DNA of 64,000 nt, from the NCBI GenBank assembly GCA_016709665.1, contig JADJMI010000005.1, positions 431,367-495,366 on the forward strand, written 5' to 3'. Origin of the DNA: Betaproteobacteria bacterium. GTDB lineage: Bacteria > Pseudomonadota > Gammaproteobacteria > Burkholderiales > Usitatibacteraceae. Under the pieces are notes generated by a model. The model had not been told where the DNA came from. It made no database searches and saw only the letters and a program-made list of their open reading frames with translations. Made by a program: the position numbers and the translations under genes. Each line of letters begins with the position of its first letter. Position 1 is the first letter of the stretch. Below are positions 20,641 through 29,568 of the stretch, one piece after another.

Positions 20641-21131
20641 GCCGCCACTCCCTCGAGCGCGCCCTCCAGCGCGAGGAGCTTTTCCTTGCGATCCAGCCCA
20701 CCCGCGTAGCCGGTGAGGCTGCCGTCGGTGGCGACGATGCGGTGGCAGGGGACGAGGATCGAGAGCGGGTTGCGGCCCGTCGCGGCGCCCGCCGCGCGCG
20801 CCGAGCCCGGCGCCCCGGCGCGCGCGGCGAGTTGCGAATAGGTGATCGTCTCGCCGAAGCGCACCTTCGCGATCTCGCCCCACACGCGTTGCTGGAAGTC
20901 CGTGCCCTTCGGCGCAAGGGGCAGGTCGAAGCACTGGCGCTTGCCCGCGAAGTAGTCGGCGAGCTGCTCGGCGCAGCGCTGGAGAGGATCGTGGTACGGG
21001 TCCTCGCGCCACTCGGGCGAAAGCGCGGGCACGTGCTTGCCGCCCTCGAAATGGATGCCGGTGAGGGCGCCCCCGGCGGCGATGGCGATCACGGTGCCGA
21101 GCGGGGTGCGGATGCGGGCGAATCGGGTCAT
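20637..21131 (-). CDS. ogt: Methylated-DNA-protein-cysteine methyltransferase
   Basis: 164-aa suicide DNA repair protein that transfers the methyl group from O6-methylguanine to its own Cys. The active site ILVPCHRIV is present (Cys129), as are the winged-helix segment DFQQRVWGEIAKVRFGETITY and the ribonuclease-like N-terminal domain. It overlaps the upstream ada-alkA stop by 4 bp (ATGA). It supplies the activity that is missing from the fused AdaA-AlkA protein. Confidence 0.95.
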   Translation of the reverse strand: MTRFARIRTPLGTVIAIAAGGALTGIHFEGGKHVPALSPEWREDPYHDPLQRCAEQLADYFAGKRQCFDLPLAPKGTDFQQRVWGEIAKVRFGETITYSQLAARAGAPGSARAAGAATGRNPLSILVPCHRIVATDGSLTGYAGGLDRKEKLLALEGALEGVAA

Positions 21132-22576
21132 GGCTTGTTCCTCGTCGTTTCGAGCGACTTCCAAAGGTGCAGTACGGCGTAGGCGCGGAAGGGGCGCCAG
21201 GCCTCGGCGGCGGCGAGCGCGCGCCGGCCGTTCGTCTCGTCCATCGCCTTCAGCACCGCGACGTCCGGGTGCGGGAAGGCATCGGGCCACGCGAGCGCGC
21301 GCATGGCGATGTAGTGCGCCGTCCAGGGTCCGATGCCGGGCACCGCTTGCAGGGCTTCGATCGTCTCGTCGACGTTCGCGTCGGGCTCGAGCTGGAGCCG
21401 TCCCTCGGCCATTGCGCTCGCGAGCGCGTGGATGGCGCGTGCTCGCGTGGCGATGATGCCCTGCGCGGCGATGTCGCTGGGCGTATTGCCTGCGATGGCC
21501 TGCGGGGTCGGGAAGAGTCTTTCCAACCCCGCGTGCGGCGTCTCGACCGCCTCGCCGAAAGCCGCTGCGAACCGGCCCGCGATCGTGGTGGCGGCCTTCA
21601 CCGTCACCTGCTGGCCGAGGATGGCGCGCACCGCGATCTCGAAGCCGTCCATGGCGCCGGGCAGTCGCAGGCCCGGATGGGCTTTCGCGAGCGGCCCCAG
21701 CGCGGCGGCGATCTCGTCGGGGCGGCAGGCCAGGTCGAAGAGCGATTTCACGCGGGCGAGAAGGAGCGGCAGCGCACCGGCGAGCGAAGTGGACGCCATG
21801 ATCCGGAGCGCGGACTTCCTCGGCGAGGGCGCGACCTCGATCCAGCCTTGCACGGGCTTCGCGCCGGTGATGCGGACCGTTCGCCGGTAGCGCTTCGCAT
21901 CGACCGTTTCGACGCCCTTCACCGCGCGTCCCTCCAGGAAGGCAAGCATGGCGACCCAGTCGTACGGCGGCCGGTAGGCGAGGTCGAACACGAGCCGGTC
22001 GGCATCGCGGGAGGACGGCGCCTTCGCGCGCAACGCCATCGGCGTCATGCGGTATCGGGACTTGAAGAGATCGTTGAATCGCCGAAGGCTCGCGAACCCG
22101 CTCGCCATCGCCACCTCGAGCACGGGCAGGTGCGTGTCGGTGAGCAGGCGCTTGGCGAGGAGCAGGCGCTGCGTCTGCGCGTACTCGACGGGCGAGACGC
22201 CGAACTCCTCCTTGAACACGCGGCGCAGGTGCCGGTCCGTGACGCCGAGTTTCGTGGCGAGATCCTCGAGGCTCGCGTCCTCGAGCCTTCCGTCCTCGAT
22301 GCGGTTGGCGGCGGCGCGGGCGAGGCGGCGGTTGGCGTCCACGGTCGCGTATCCGGGGGCGAGTTCGGGACGGCAGCGCAGGCAGGGGCGGAAGCCTTCG
22401 TTCTCCGCTGCGGCCGCGCTCGGAAAGAACGAGCAGTTCCTGCGCAGCGGGGTCCTCGCCGTGCACACGGGCCGGCAGTAGACGCGCGTCGTCCCCACGC
22501 CCACGAAGAAGCGGCCGTCGAAGCGGGCGTCGTGGGACTTGAGGGCGCGGAAGCACTGGTCGGGGTCGAGATGCAT
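21128..22576 (-). CDS. AdaA-AlkA fusion: methyl-sensing regulator and 3-methyladenine glycosylase
   Basis: 482-aa protein. Residues 1-75 are the Ada zinc domain with Cys34, Cys38, Cys65 and Cys68, which in Ada repairs methylphosphotriesters and so switches on DNA binding. Residues 80-180 are an AraC-type double HTH (GVSPVEYAQTQRLLLAKRLL). Residues 190-482 are an AlkA-like glycosylase with HhH motif VPGIGPWTAHYIAMRA and catalytic Asp438 (FPHPD). It is expected to activate its own operon after alkylation damage and to excise alkylated bases. I chose ATG 22576 (MHLDPDQCFRALKSHD), the conserved family start. Confidence 0.94.
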   Translation of the reverse strand: MHLDPDQCFRALKSHDARFDGRFFVGVGTTRVYCRPVCTARTPLRRNCSFFPSAAAAENEGFRPCLRCRPELAPGYATVDANRRLARAAANRIEDGRLEDASLEDLATKLGVTDRHLRRVFKEEFGVSPVEYAQTQRLLLAKRLLTDTHLPVLEVAMASGFASLRRFNDLFKSRYRMTPMALRAKAPSSRDADRLVFDLAYRPPYDWVAMLAFLEGRAVKGVETVDAKRYRRTVRITGAKPVQGWIEVAPSPRKSALRIMASTSLAGALPLLLARVKSLFDLACRPDEIAAALGPLAKAHPGLRLPGAMDGFEIAVRAILGQQVTVKAATTIAGRFAAAFGEAVETPHAGLERLFPTPQAIAGNTPSDIAAQGIIATRARAIHALASAMAEGRLQLEPDANVDETIEALQAVPGIGPWTAHYIAMRALAWPDAFPHPDVAVLKAMDETNGRRALAAAEAWRPFRAYAVLHLWKSLETTRNKP

Positions 22577-22693
22577 GGGGGCATTATCCGCCGGGGTCCG
22601 GCGGCCCGCTCGCCGTTTTCGGACATGCAATACGGCACTCGGGCCGCTCCGGTATCGGACTACACTTCGAGTAACGAATCGTCACGGACAGCG

Positions 22694-23722
22694 ATGAGAC
22701 CGTACCTTGGGCCCATCTGGCTTGCGTTGATCGCAGGCGCCTGCGGTGGGGGTGGCGGTGGAGGCAGCACGACTCCCCCGCCCGTCGACCCCCCCTTCGT
22801 CTCCGCCCCCGACTGCGTCGGCGCATCCAGCTTCGTCTCGCAATCGGCTGCCGCGCCTGCCAACGCCACCTTCATGCGCGTGCAGCACATCGGCGACGCG
22901 GGCACGGCCGAGCAGGCGGGGCAGGTCGCGAACCCGGTGACGTGGGCGGTGGGCGACGTCACGGGTCTTTACCCGCCCGATCCCGCGAGCGCCGCGCAAC
23001 GGGGCCTGCGCAACGACCCGCCGCCCAACGCCTCGAGCGCCTTCCAGCTTTCGTGCAACGCCGCCGGCTTCTGGATCAACACGGCCCGCTTCTCGCACGC
23101 GCTGCCCCTCGTGGGCGAAGGCCCCAGCGCCAGCATCGCGCGGGAGCCGCAGCCCTTCGCGCGCATCTACCGCACCGCCGCGGACACGATGACGATCGAG
23201 GCGCTGGTGCAGGTGAAGACGATCGACGCCCGCCAGCCCCATGTCGCGGAGGGCACGGCCCAGGTGAGCTTCTTCTACTACGCGCGCGACCTCACCACGA
23301 CCACCGAGTTCATCCACGTGATCGGCCTCTTCGAAAGCCGGCCCTTCGGTGTCGGCAGCTCGGGCGTGGAGAACCAGGCCTCCGACGGGCTCAACGCGTT
23401 CATCTCGAGCCCGCTGCGCACGGTGGATGCGACCGGCGTGCCCGTGCGCTACGTCACGGTGGGTGCGGACACGGAGTTGATGCGCACCGTGACGCCTTGG
23501 GACCAGCCGCTGCCATTCCGCGCGCGCGTCACCTACGCCAACTTCCAGGCGATGCTCGCGCGGCTCAAGGCCGGCCCGCTGCCCACGATCTCGGCGCGGC
23601 CGGAGGACTACCGCATCACGCTCTTCGGCGTGCTGGGCGAGGTGGTGCCGGGGACGGGTACCGAGTTCGAAGTCGCCCTGGGCGCCCACGTGCGCGATCT
23701 GCGGCTGTCGGGGGGTTCCTGA
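22694..23722 (+). CDS. Lipoprotein of unknown function
   Basis: 342 aa. The N-terminus MRPYLGPIWLALIAGACGGG is a lipoprotein signal with Cys17 as the lipid site, followed by a Gly/Thr/Pro linker. The remainder looks like a soluble beta-rich domain with no motif that I recognise. Its ATG is 117 bp from the divergent ada-alkA gene. Its stop overlaps the start of the next lipoprotein gene (TGATG), so the two are co-translated and may work together. Confidence 0.8.
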   Translation: MRPYLGPIWLALIAGACGGGGGGGSTTPPPVDPPFVSAPDCVGASSFVSQSAAAPANATFMRVQHIGDAGTAEQAGQVANPVTWAVGDVTGLYPPDPASAAQRGLRNDPPPNASSAFQLSCNAAGFWINTARFSHALPLVGEGPSASIAREPQPFARIYRTAADTMTIEALVQVKTIDARQPHVAEGTAQVSFFYYARDLTTTTEFIHVIGLFESRPFGVGSSGVENQASDGLNAFISSPLRTVDATGVPVRYVTVGADTELMRTVTPWDQPLPFRARVTYANFQAMLARLKAGPLPTISARPEDYRITLFGVLGEVVPGTGTEFEVALGAHVRDLRLSGGS

Positions 23723-24672
23723 TGCGCGCCGGTGCGTGCCGCGGGGCCTGCACGGCGTTCGCGGCCATCGCCATGGTTTCCTGCGCGACGCCGCCGGTCG
23801 AGCCGCCGGCCGTCGTCGGAGCGGTATTCGAGGTCCGGCGGGGCGATGCCGTCGGATACCTCGTGGCCTCGGCGCACTCCGGGTTCCGGCAGAAGATCGC
23901 GGTTTCCGATCGCGTGAGATCCCTGGTCGAAGGGGCCGGCGTCGTCGCTTTCGAGGCGCTGCCGGATGAGGCGAGGCCCCCTTCGGCTCGCCGCAGGCCC
24001 GTCGCCGCCTACGGGCGGGCCACGTCGGAGACGCTCGAATCGGAACTGGGGCCCGAACTCACGGTGCGGATCCGCCAGTTGTTCGCGGAACGCAATGCGC
24101 CCAACGGCGCCTGGGAGGCGCTGGGCAAGATGCGGCTGCCGTTCGTCGGCACGGGAATCGTCGTGGCCGTGGGCATGGGGCAGGTGAGCGCCTGGCAGCC
24201 GCTGCTGCCCGAGGCGAACCCGGGCATGGACGCGCTGATCTTCGCCGAAGCGGTGCGGGCCGGCCGCGCGCTCGGCGAACTGGAGACGGAAGCGGAAGTG
24301 GTGCGCTCCCGGCTGCGGCTCACGCGCGAGGAGGCGGTGGCGGAGATCGAGCAGCTCGTGCGGCGGATGGAATCGTTGCCGGCCGGGCAGTTCGCCCTGG
24401 CCGATACCCTGGTGGCGCGATTTCTCGTCGGCGACCTGGAGAAGGCCTATGCCGACTATCGCGAGCAGTTCTGCCCGCCGCCGGTGCTCGCACGCGTCTG
24501 CGACAAGACGGTGGAGGACCGCAACGAAGACATGGCGACGAAGTTCGCGGCCCTGGTGGTCGCGGGCTTGCGGCCGGTCGGCGTGACGGGAGCCATGCAC
24601 CTGGCGGGCCCGGCCGGCATCCCGGCGCAGCTGCGGCAGCGCGGCTTCGCCGTGCGTCGTCTCGAGCCGTAG
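23722..24672 (+). CDS. TraB/GumN-like lipoprotein
   Basis: 316 aa. The signal ends in a lipobox (IAMVSCATPP). The mature protein resembles the TraB/GumN family: an N-terminal GYLVASAHSGF in place of the family's GxxHxG-type motif, then VVAFEALPDEA with the conserved Glu, and a C-terminal RPVGVTGAMHLAGPAGIPAQL matching the family's GAxHL-GxxGxxxxL element. The family is thought to have a metal-dependent hydrolase-like fold. It is translationally coupled to the preceding lipoprotein. The assignment rests on motifs and is moderately sure. Confidence 0.72.
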   Translation: MRAGACRGACTAFAAIAMVSCATPPVEPPAVVGAVFEVRRGDAVGYLVASAHSGFRQKIAVSDRVRSLVEGAGVVAFEALPDEARPPSARRRPVAAYGRATSETLESELGPELTVRIRQLFAERNAPNGAWEALGKMRLPFVGTGIVVAVGMGQVSAWQPLLPEANPGMDALIFAEAVRAGRALGELETEAEVVRSRLRLTREEAVAEIEQLVRRMESLPAGQFALADTLVARFLVGDLEKAYADYREQFCPPPVLARVCDKTVEDRNEDMATKFAALVVAGLRPVGVTGAMHLAGPAGIPAQLRQRGFAVRRLEP

Positions 24673-24756
24673 CGAGGACATCCCCGTCCCTGTCGCGCCT
24701 GGCGGAGATCGGGCATCATCTCGGCGTTTCCACTGCCCGCCACAGCCGATTTCGCC

Positions 24757-25125
24757 ATGTCCCTCCCTTTGCGCCTCGCCTTCGCCGCCGCCTGCCTGCT
24801 GCCCCTCGCCGCGCCCGCCCAGAAGCTCTTCAAGTGCGTCGACGCCAAGGGCAAGATCACCTACCAGGAAGCCGCCTGCCCCACCGACAAGGAGCAGAAG
24901 AAGGTCGACACTTCCCACGCCGGCAAGACGGACTGGGACCGCGCCGCCAACGAAAGGGTGAAGCGCTCGCAGGAGGCCGCGGAAGCCGAGGCGGCCTACA
25001 ACGACAAGCGTGCGCGCATCGAGAACGAAAAGCGCGAGGAGCAGCGCAAGAAGGAAGACGCCTACCGCAAGAAGCTGCTCGAGCAGGCCGGCAACGAGGC
25101 CCCGCCCCCCAAGGCGAAGAAGTAG
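24757..25125 (+). CDS. DUF4124 domain-containing exported protein
   Basis: 122 aa. The signal peptide ends around LPLAAPAQ. The short DUF4124 domain follows (KLFKCVDAKGKITYQEAAC), with two Cys that may form a disulphide. The C-terminal 70 residues are a charged coiled-coil rich in Glu, Lys and Arg. The domain is very common in Beta- and Gammaproteobacteria and its function is unknown. The gene stands alone and its stop is 7 bp from the convergent OsmC-type gene. Confidence 0.9.
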   Translation: MSLPLRLAFAAACLLPLAAPAQKLFKCVDAKGKITYQEAACPTDKEQKKVDTSHAGKTDWDRAANERVKRSQEAAEAEAAYNDKRARIENEKREEQRKKEDAYRKKLLEQAGNEAPPPKAKK

Positions 25126-25132
25126 CCCGCGG

Positions 25133-25603
25133 CTACCCCTCGAGAGCTTCCGGCGCGTTTTCCACGGGGAAATTCACCGAGTTGGCCATGAAGCAGTACG
25201 CATGGGCCTTTTCGTGCATGGCGTTCACCATCGCGAGGTCCGTGCCCTGGGCCACCGTCACCTTCGGGCGGAGCATCACGTGCTCCATCTGCATCTTGCC
25301 CGAGGGCCCCTTGCCGAGCCGTCCCGTCGCGCGGTCCTCGTACGCGAGCACCGCCACCTGCTTCTTCGCGGCGAGGGAGAGGAACGTGAGCATGTGGCAT
25401 TCCGACAGCGACAGCGTCATCAGCTCCTCGGGGTTGTAACGGTCGGGCACGCCCCCGAAGACGGGCGGCGATCCGCCCACGATATCCGGGTGGCCCGGCG
25501 AGCCGAGGATGCCGTTGCGCGAGAACGTGGCGGCGGGCGGTTTCTCCTGCGCCGGGTCGGCCGGCCACTGCAGCGTGGTGTGGAAGGTGTGGTCTTCGCT
25601 CAT
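25133..25603 (-). CDS. OsmC family protein
   Basis: 156-aa OsmC/Ohr-fold protein. Both redox Cys positions of the fold are present: LSLSECHMLTF and HAYCFMANSV. The N-terminal part has the typical VPDRYNPEELMTLSLSECH. Members are thiol peroxidases acting on organic hydroperoxides or, in the YhfA-like branch, of unknown function. It lies 11 bp after the MFS gene and is presumably co-expressed with it. Confidence 0.9.
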   Translation of the reverse strand: MSEDHTFHTTLQWPADPAQEKPPAATFSRNGILGSPGHPDIVGGSPPVFGGVPDRYNPEELMTLSLSECHMLTFLSLAAKKQVAVLAYEDRATGRLGKGPSGKMQMEHVMLRPKVTVAQGTDLAMVNAMHEKAHAYCFMANSVNFPVENAPEALEG

Positions 25604-25614
25604 GGGTTCTCCTT

Positions 25615-26796
25615 TCAGGCCGCGGCGGGCGCGGCGCGTCGCTTGACGGCGAGCCAGAGCGCCGCCAGCCCCGCGATCGCGAGGAAGGGCAGCGCCACGT
25701 AGTTGAGGGTGTTCCAGCCCGAGGCGTTCACGAGCACGCCGGAGGCGAACGACGAACTCGCCACGGTGCAGAAGACGAGGATCTCGTTGGCCCCCTGCGC
25801 CTTCGCCTTCTCCGCGGGCCTGTACGCCTCCGTGAGGAGCGTGGTGCCGCCCACGTACATGAAGTTCCAGCCCACGCCCAGCAGCGCGAGCGCGAGCCAG
25901 AACTGCGTGAACTGCTGGCCCGAGAGCGCGATGCCCACGCAGGCGAACATCAGCACCACGCCCGCCATCATCACGTTCAGCACGCCGAAGCGCTGGATGA
26001 GGGAGCCGGTGAAGAACGAGGGCCCGAACATCGCCACCACGTGGGCGCTGATGACGCTGGCCGCCGCTGCATACGGCAGGCCGCAGAAGCCCATCGCGAG
26101 GGGGGTGGAGGTCATGAGCAGGTTCATGACGCCGTAGCCGAGCGCGGAGACGAGCACCGCCACGATGAAGACCGGCTGCGCCATGATCTCGGCCAGGGGC
26201 CGGGTCTCGCCGTGGACTTCCTCCTGCTTCGGCGCGGGGATCCGCAGCATCGACAGGATCGCCATCGTGACGAGGCAGAAGCCGATGAGCGAGGCATAGG
26301 AGGCGACGAACGTGGGCTGCGCGAGGTCCCGCGTGTGCTTGCTCATCTCCGGCCCGATGATGCCGCCCACGAGCCCGCCGGCCATCACGAGGGAAATCGC
26401 CTTCGCCTTCCACGGGCCTGGCGACGCGTCGGCCGCGGCGAAGCGGTAGTACTGCCCGAAGGCGTTGTAGGTGCCCAGCACCAGCGTGCCGAAGACCAGC
26501 GTCCAGAAGCTGCCGATCCAGATCGCGTAGGTGGTGATGGCGCCGCCCGCGATGCCGAAAAGCGTACCCGTGAGGAAACCGTTTCGCCGGCCCACGCGCT
26601 TCATCCAGAGGGACGCGAAGAACGTCGACGCGGCCGCCCCCACCACGTAGCCGGTCACGGGCAGCGTCGCCAGGGCCTTGTTGGACGCGAGCTGGAAGCC
26701 CGCGAGGCCGTTGAGCGAGATGAGCGTGACGTTGTTGGTGAAGAGCAGCGCCTGGCAGCAGGCGAGCAGGAAGACGTTGCGTCGGGCGGATTCCAC
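25615..26796 (-). CDS. MFS transporter
   Basis: 393-aa inner-membrane protein with about 12 hydrophobic segments. A motif-A-like loop between TM2 and TM3 (WMKRVGRRNGFLTG) marks it as major facilitator superfamily. The substrate cannot be inferred. The start at ATG 26796 follows directly on a palindromic ACCCCCGGGGGT. It sits between a DUF6265 gene and an osmC-like gene in a leftward run. Confidence 0.9.
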   Translation of the reverse strand: MESARRNVFLLACCQALLFTNNVTLISLNGLAGFQLASNKALATLPVTGYVVGAAASTFFASLWMKRVGRRNGFLTGTLFGIAGGAITTYAIWIGSFWTLVFGTLVLGTYNAFGQYYRFAAADASPGPWKAKAISLVMAGGLVGGIIGPEMSKHTRDLAQPTFVASYASLIGFCLVTMAILSMLRIPAPKQEEVHGETRPLAEIMAQPVFIVAVLVSALGYGVMNLLMTSTPLAMGFCGLPYAAAASVISAHVVAMFGPSFFTGSLIQRFGVLNVMMAGVVLMFACVGIALSGQQFTQFWLALALLGVGWNFMYVGGTTLLTEAYRPAEKAKAQGANEILVFCTVASSSFASGVLVNASGWNTLNYVALPFLAIAGLAALWLAVKRRAAPAAA

Positions 26797-26841
26797 GGGA
26801 GGGATTCTAACCCCCGGGGGTAATCCGCCCGCGCCGCGGAA

Positions 26842-27357
26842 CTACAGGGCCTTGCGACGGTAGTCGAAGGTATGGGTCTTCTGCGTGCCGTCCTTCTGGC
26901 GAACCGTCACGTCGACGGCGAGCGCGTCGGGGCCCGGTCGCCGGAACGCCACGCCGCCGAAGGCGAGCTCGTCCTTGGAGACGCGGGTGAGCTTGAGGCG
27001 CAGGGCCTTGTCCTTCTCTTCCCAGCCCACCCAGTCCGGGTTGAAGTGCTTCACGATGAAGACCAGCGAGTCCTCCGACTCCTCGATCGCGAAAAGCTCG
27101 TAGAAGGCGGGCTTGCCCCCGGCCTTCATGAGACGGAAGGCGCCCAGCATCACGCCGGCCTTCGCGGGAAGCCAGACGTCTTCGGCCTCGCCGCCCATGC
27201 CGGTGCCGGCCCAGTACCCCTGCAGCCACGCGGCATCGGCGATGCGCGCGGGCGGGGAGGGTGCCTGGGGCGCCTGCAAGACCGAAGGCGACGGCGGAGC
27301 GGGCTGGGCGAAGGCGAAACCGGCCGCGAGGCAGGCGAGGGCGAACAGGGCGCGCAT
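26842..27357 (-). CDS. DUF6265 domain-containing exported protein
   Basis: 171 aa. A signal peptide (MRALFALACLAAGFAFAQ) is followed by a Pro-rich linker and a beta-rich domain with the DUF6265 hallmarks AWLQGYWAGTG, EDVWLPAKAGVMLGAFRLMK and KHFNPDWVGWEEKDKAL. The lipocalin-like fold suggests binding of a small hydrophobic ligand, but no function is known. It lies 81 bp after the exosortase gene. Confidence 0.88.
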   Translation of the reverse strand: MRALFALACLAAGFAFAQPAPPSPSVLQAPQAPSPPARIADAAWLQGYWAGTGMGGEAEDVWLPAKAGVMLGAFRLMKAGGKPAFYELFAIEESEDSLVFIVKHFNPDWVGWEEKDKALRLKLTRVSKDELAFGGVAFRRPGPDALAVDVTVRQKDGTQKTHTFDYRRKAL

Positions 27358-27438
27358 CGGATTCTCCGGCGGGGGGATGCGGCGATTCTGGGCGCGGGGG
27401 TGTACCGCGGCGTTACCGTGTGTTGCGCCGCCCCGGGC

Positions 27439-29043
27439 CTAGAGCCACAGGTCCCACCGGCCGAAGCCGAGCACGGCGATGGCCACGAGCGCGTTCGCGG
27501 TGACGTGGGCGACGACCGCGTCCCACAGGCGCCCCCGGTAATACACGGCGGCCGCGAAGCCCGCACCGGCGAGGGTGCCCGCGATCCAGCTCTGGTGCAT
27601 CAGGCCGAAGAGGAGGGAAGTGCCGATGAAGGAGAGAAGGGTGAATGTTCGTGGCGGCACGCGTTCGAAATCGCTCGCGACGAGCTTTCGCAGCAGGTAG
27701 CCGCGGAAGGCGAGTTCCTCGGCGATGGGGACGGTGACGACCGACCCCACCACCCGGAAGGCGATCCACAGGGCCGCCAGGGCCGCGGGCATTTCCGGGA
27801 GCGCCTTCGCGGGGCCGGCGGGCTGCGGCCCGGTGAGCAGCATCCAGAGCCCGAAGACGGCGATGCCGATGCCGATGGCCACGGGCGACACGGCGAACGC
27901 GTGATCGCGGTAGGCGCGGCGGTAGACCCACAGCGCGATGGCGGTGGCCACGACGCCCAGCGGATAGAGCGCGTCGAAACCGCTGGAGAACGCGGCGGCC
28001 ACCATCGACCCGCCCAGCATCGCGATGAAGGGAACGAGGAGCGCGGGAGCCGGCGAATCGTTGCCGCGGGCGGCCGGTGCCGTTCTCGTGGTCACGAGCC
28101 CGAGTCGGTGCGAGAGCGCGATGAGCCCCAGCGCGATGGCCGTGAAGGCGATCCAGCCCGCCTGCGAGTGGAAGCCCTTGGTGGCGATGTCCGGCGAGAT
28201 CGAGGTGCCGACCATCACCAGGGCCACGATGCGCGCCACGTTCGCGAGCCACATCGCGATCCAGCCGGCCGGCAGCAGCCACAGCGCGCGCGGAAAGCGC
28301 ATGCGCCCGCGGAAGAGCCAGAGATAGAGCGAGACGAACACGGTGACGAGCGCGATGCCCTCGTAGCCGGAGCATTGCGGTGCGATCTCGAGCAGCAGGC
28401 GCGGGGTGCCGATCGTCCCGGCGACCGGGTCGTAGTCCACGTTCGGGTACACGGCGCCCAGGAGCGCCTGCGCGACGAACAGGGTGCCTTCGGCCAGCGG
28501 GCGCCAGAAGGTCTGCGTCACCAGCCCGAAGAGCCAGACCGCCACGGCCGCCACGAGGCTCGCGCCGATGGCCGCGCGCTCCCGGCCGAAGAGGGTCTTC
28601 CACGCGACGGCGGGCGCGAGCGCGAGCAACCAGGTGAGCGCGACCGCGAGCGCGAGGGCGATCCACGCGATCGAATAGGCCTCGAGACGCTGCCCCGCCC
28701 CGCCTTCGAAGATCCAGGCGGTGAACTGGACGAAGCCCGCGAAGCACACGAGGTGCAGGACGAGCCACTCGGCCGGATAGCGCCGCCGGTCGTCGGCGAG
28801 GAGGGCACGGACCTGCGCGAACCGGGGGCTCACGACGAGGGCGAAGGTGGCGGCGGCCGCGATGGCCACCCGAAGCAGGACCGAAGAGCGTTCGACGAGC
28901 GCGGGTGCCCACCAGGAACGCGACGCCATCCGGCCCGGCTCGAAGCCGAGCGTGACGAGAAGGATCTCGACGGGCAGCAGCAGGATCAGGGCGATGCGCC
29001 AGGGAAGGCGCGAGGGAGAAGCGACGGGCGGATCGGCGGACAA
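27439..29043 (-). CDS. xrtE: Exosortase E fused to a CPBP-type protease (VPEID-CTERM system)
   Basis: 534-aa polytopic inner-membrane protein with two enzyme halves. Residues 1-320 are an exosortase with its catalytic triad: Cys224 (APQCSGYEG), Arg271 (NVARIVALV) and His292 (KGFHSQAG). Residues 335-534 are a CPBP/CAAX-protease domain with Glu442-Glu443 and Arg447 (AEELAFRGYLL), His483 (FGLMHQSW) and His513 with Asn517 (HVTANAL). This fusion is the hallmark of the exosortase E/VPEID-CTERM system. A VPEID-CTERM protein gene is 92 bp upstream, the expected dedicated substrate. It probably cleaves and sorts that protein at the membrane; the final attachment is unknown. Confidence 0.92.
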   Translation of the reverse strand: MSADPPVASPSRLPWRIALILLLPVEILLVTLGFEPGRMASRSWWAPALVERSSVLLRVAIAAAATFALVVSPRFAQVRALLADDRRRYPAEWLVLHLVCFAGFVQFTAWIFEGGAGQRLEAYSIAWIALALAVALTWLLALAPAVAWKTLFGRERAAIGASLVAAVAVWLFGLVTQTFWRPLAEGTLFVAQALLGAVYPNVDYDPVAGTIGTPRLLLEIAPQCSGYEGIALVTVFVSLYLWLFRGRMRFPRALWLLPAGWIAMWLANVARIVALVMVGTSISPDIATKGFHSQAGWIAFTAIALGLIALSHRLGLVTTRTAPAARGNDSPAPALLVPFIAMLGGSMVAAAFSSGFDALYPLGVVATAIALWVYRRAYRDHAFAVSPVAIGIGIAVFGLWMLLTGPQPAGPAKALPEMPAALAALWIAFRVVGSVVTVPIAEELAFRGYLLRKLVASDFERVPPRTFTLLSFIGTSLLFGLMHQSWIAGTLAGAGFAAAVYYRGRLWDAVVAHVTANALVAIAVLGFGRWDLWL

Positions 29044-29135
29044 GGAGGGAAGCGTGCCCGGTCAGGGCGAGGATGCAGCGGAAAATGAGCGCCGCCGGAT
29101 CCCGGGAGGGAGGGCGGCGCCCCAAAGGGTGCGGA

Positions 29136-29357
29136 CTAGCGGCGGCGCAGGCGTTCGCCAGCGAGAAGCAAGCCGGCGACGAGGACCGCGAGGCCCCTGG
29201 CGCCTGCCGTGACATCGATCTCGGGAGCCGCCACCGTCGGGCGCGTACCGCCGCCGCCAGGGGGAGGGTCCTTCGGGATCCAGCCCAGCGAAAATGCGGG
29301 AAGGCTCGTGGCGAGCAGCACCACGGCAGTACCCGCGAGAGCAATCACTTTCTTCAT
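29136..29357 (-). CDS. VPEID-CTERM sorting-domain protein
   Basis: Only 73 aa: a signal peptide (about 1-23, LLATSLPAFS), a short Pro/Gly-rich middle of some 20 residues, then the sorting signal. The signal consists of APEID (residues 44-48), a hydrophobic helix (GLAVLVAGLLLAGE) and a basic end (RLRRR). The first residue of the motif is Ala rather than Val. It is the only candidate substrate near the exosortase E gene and is likely to be its target. With so small a mature part, it may serve as an anchor or a carrier for modification. Confidence 0.88.
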   Translation of the reverse strand: MKKVIALAGTAVVLLATSLPAFSLGWIPKDPPPGGGGTRPTVAAPEIDVTAGARGLAVLVAGLLLAGERLRRR

Positions 29358-29568
29358 GTGCGCTGCCTTTCGTGCTTGTTGCAGGACGGACCGACTCGTG
29401 TGCAGTCCCGGCCAGTCTCAGGAGAGTATTCTTGACCCGGCCCCCCCCAGCGTCAATGAATTCGGCTTTTCCCGGGTTTGCATATGTAACCCGCGCCCCG
29501 GGGCCCCGGCCCCGCCGGCAGGAAGGGGGATAATCCGCGTTCCCCGACACTTCCGAAGGCATTGTTCC

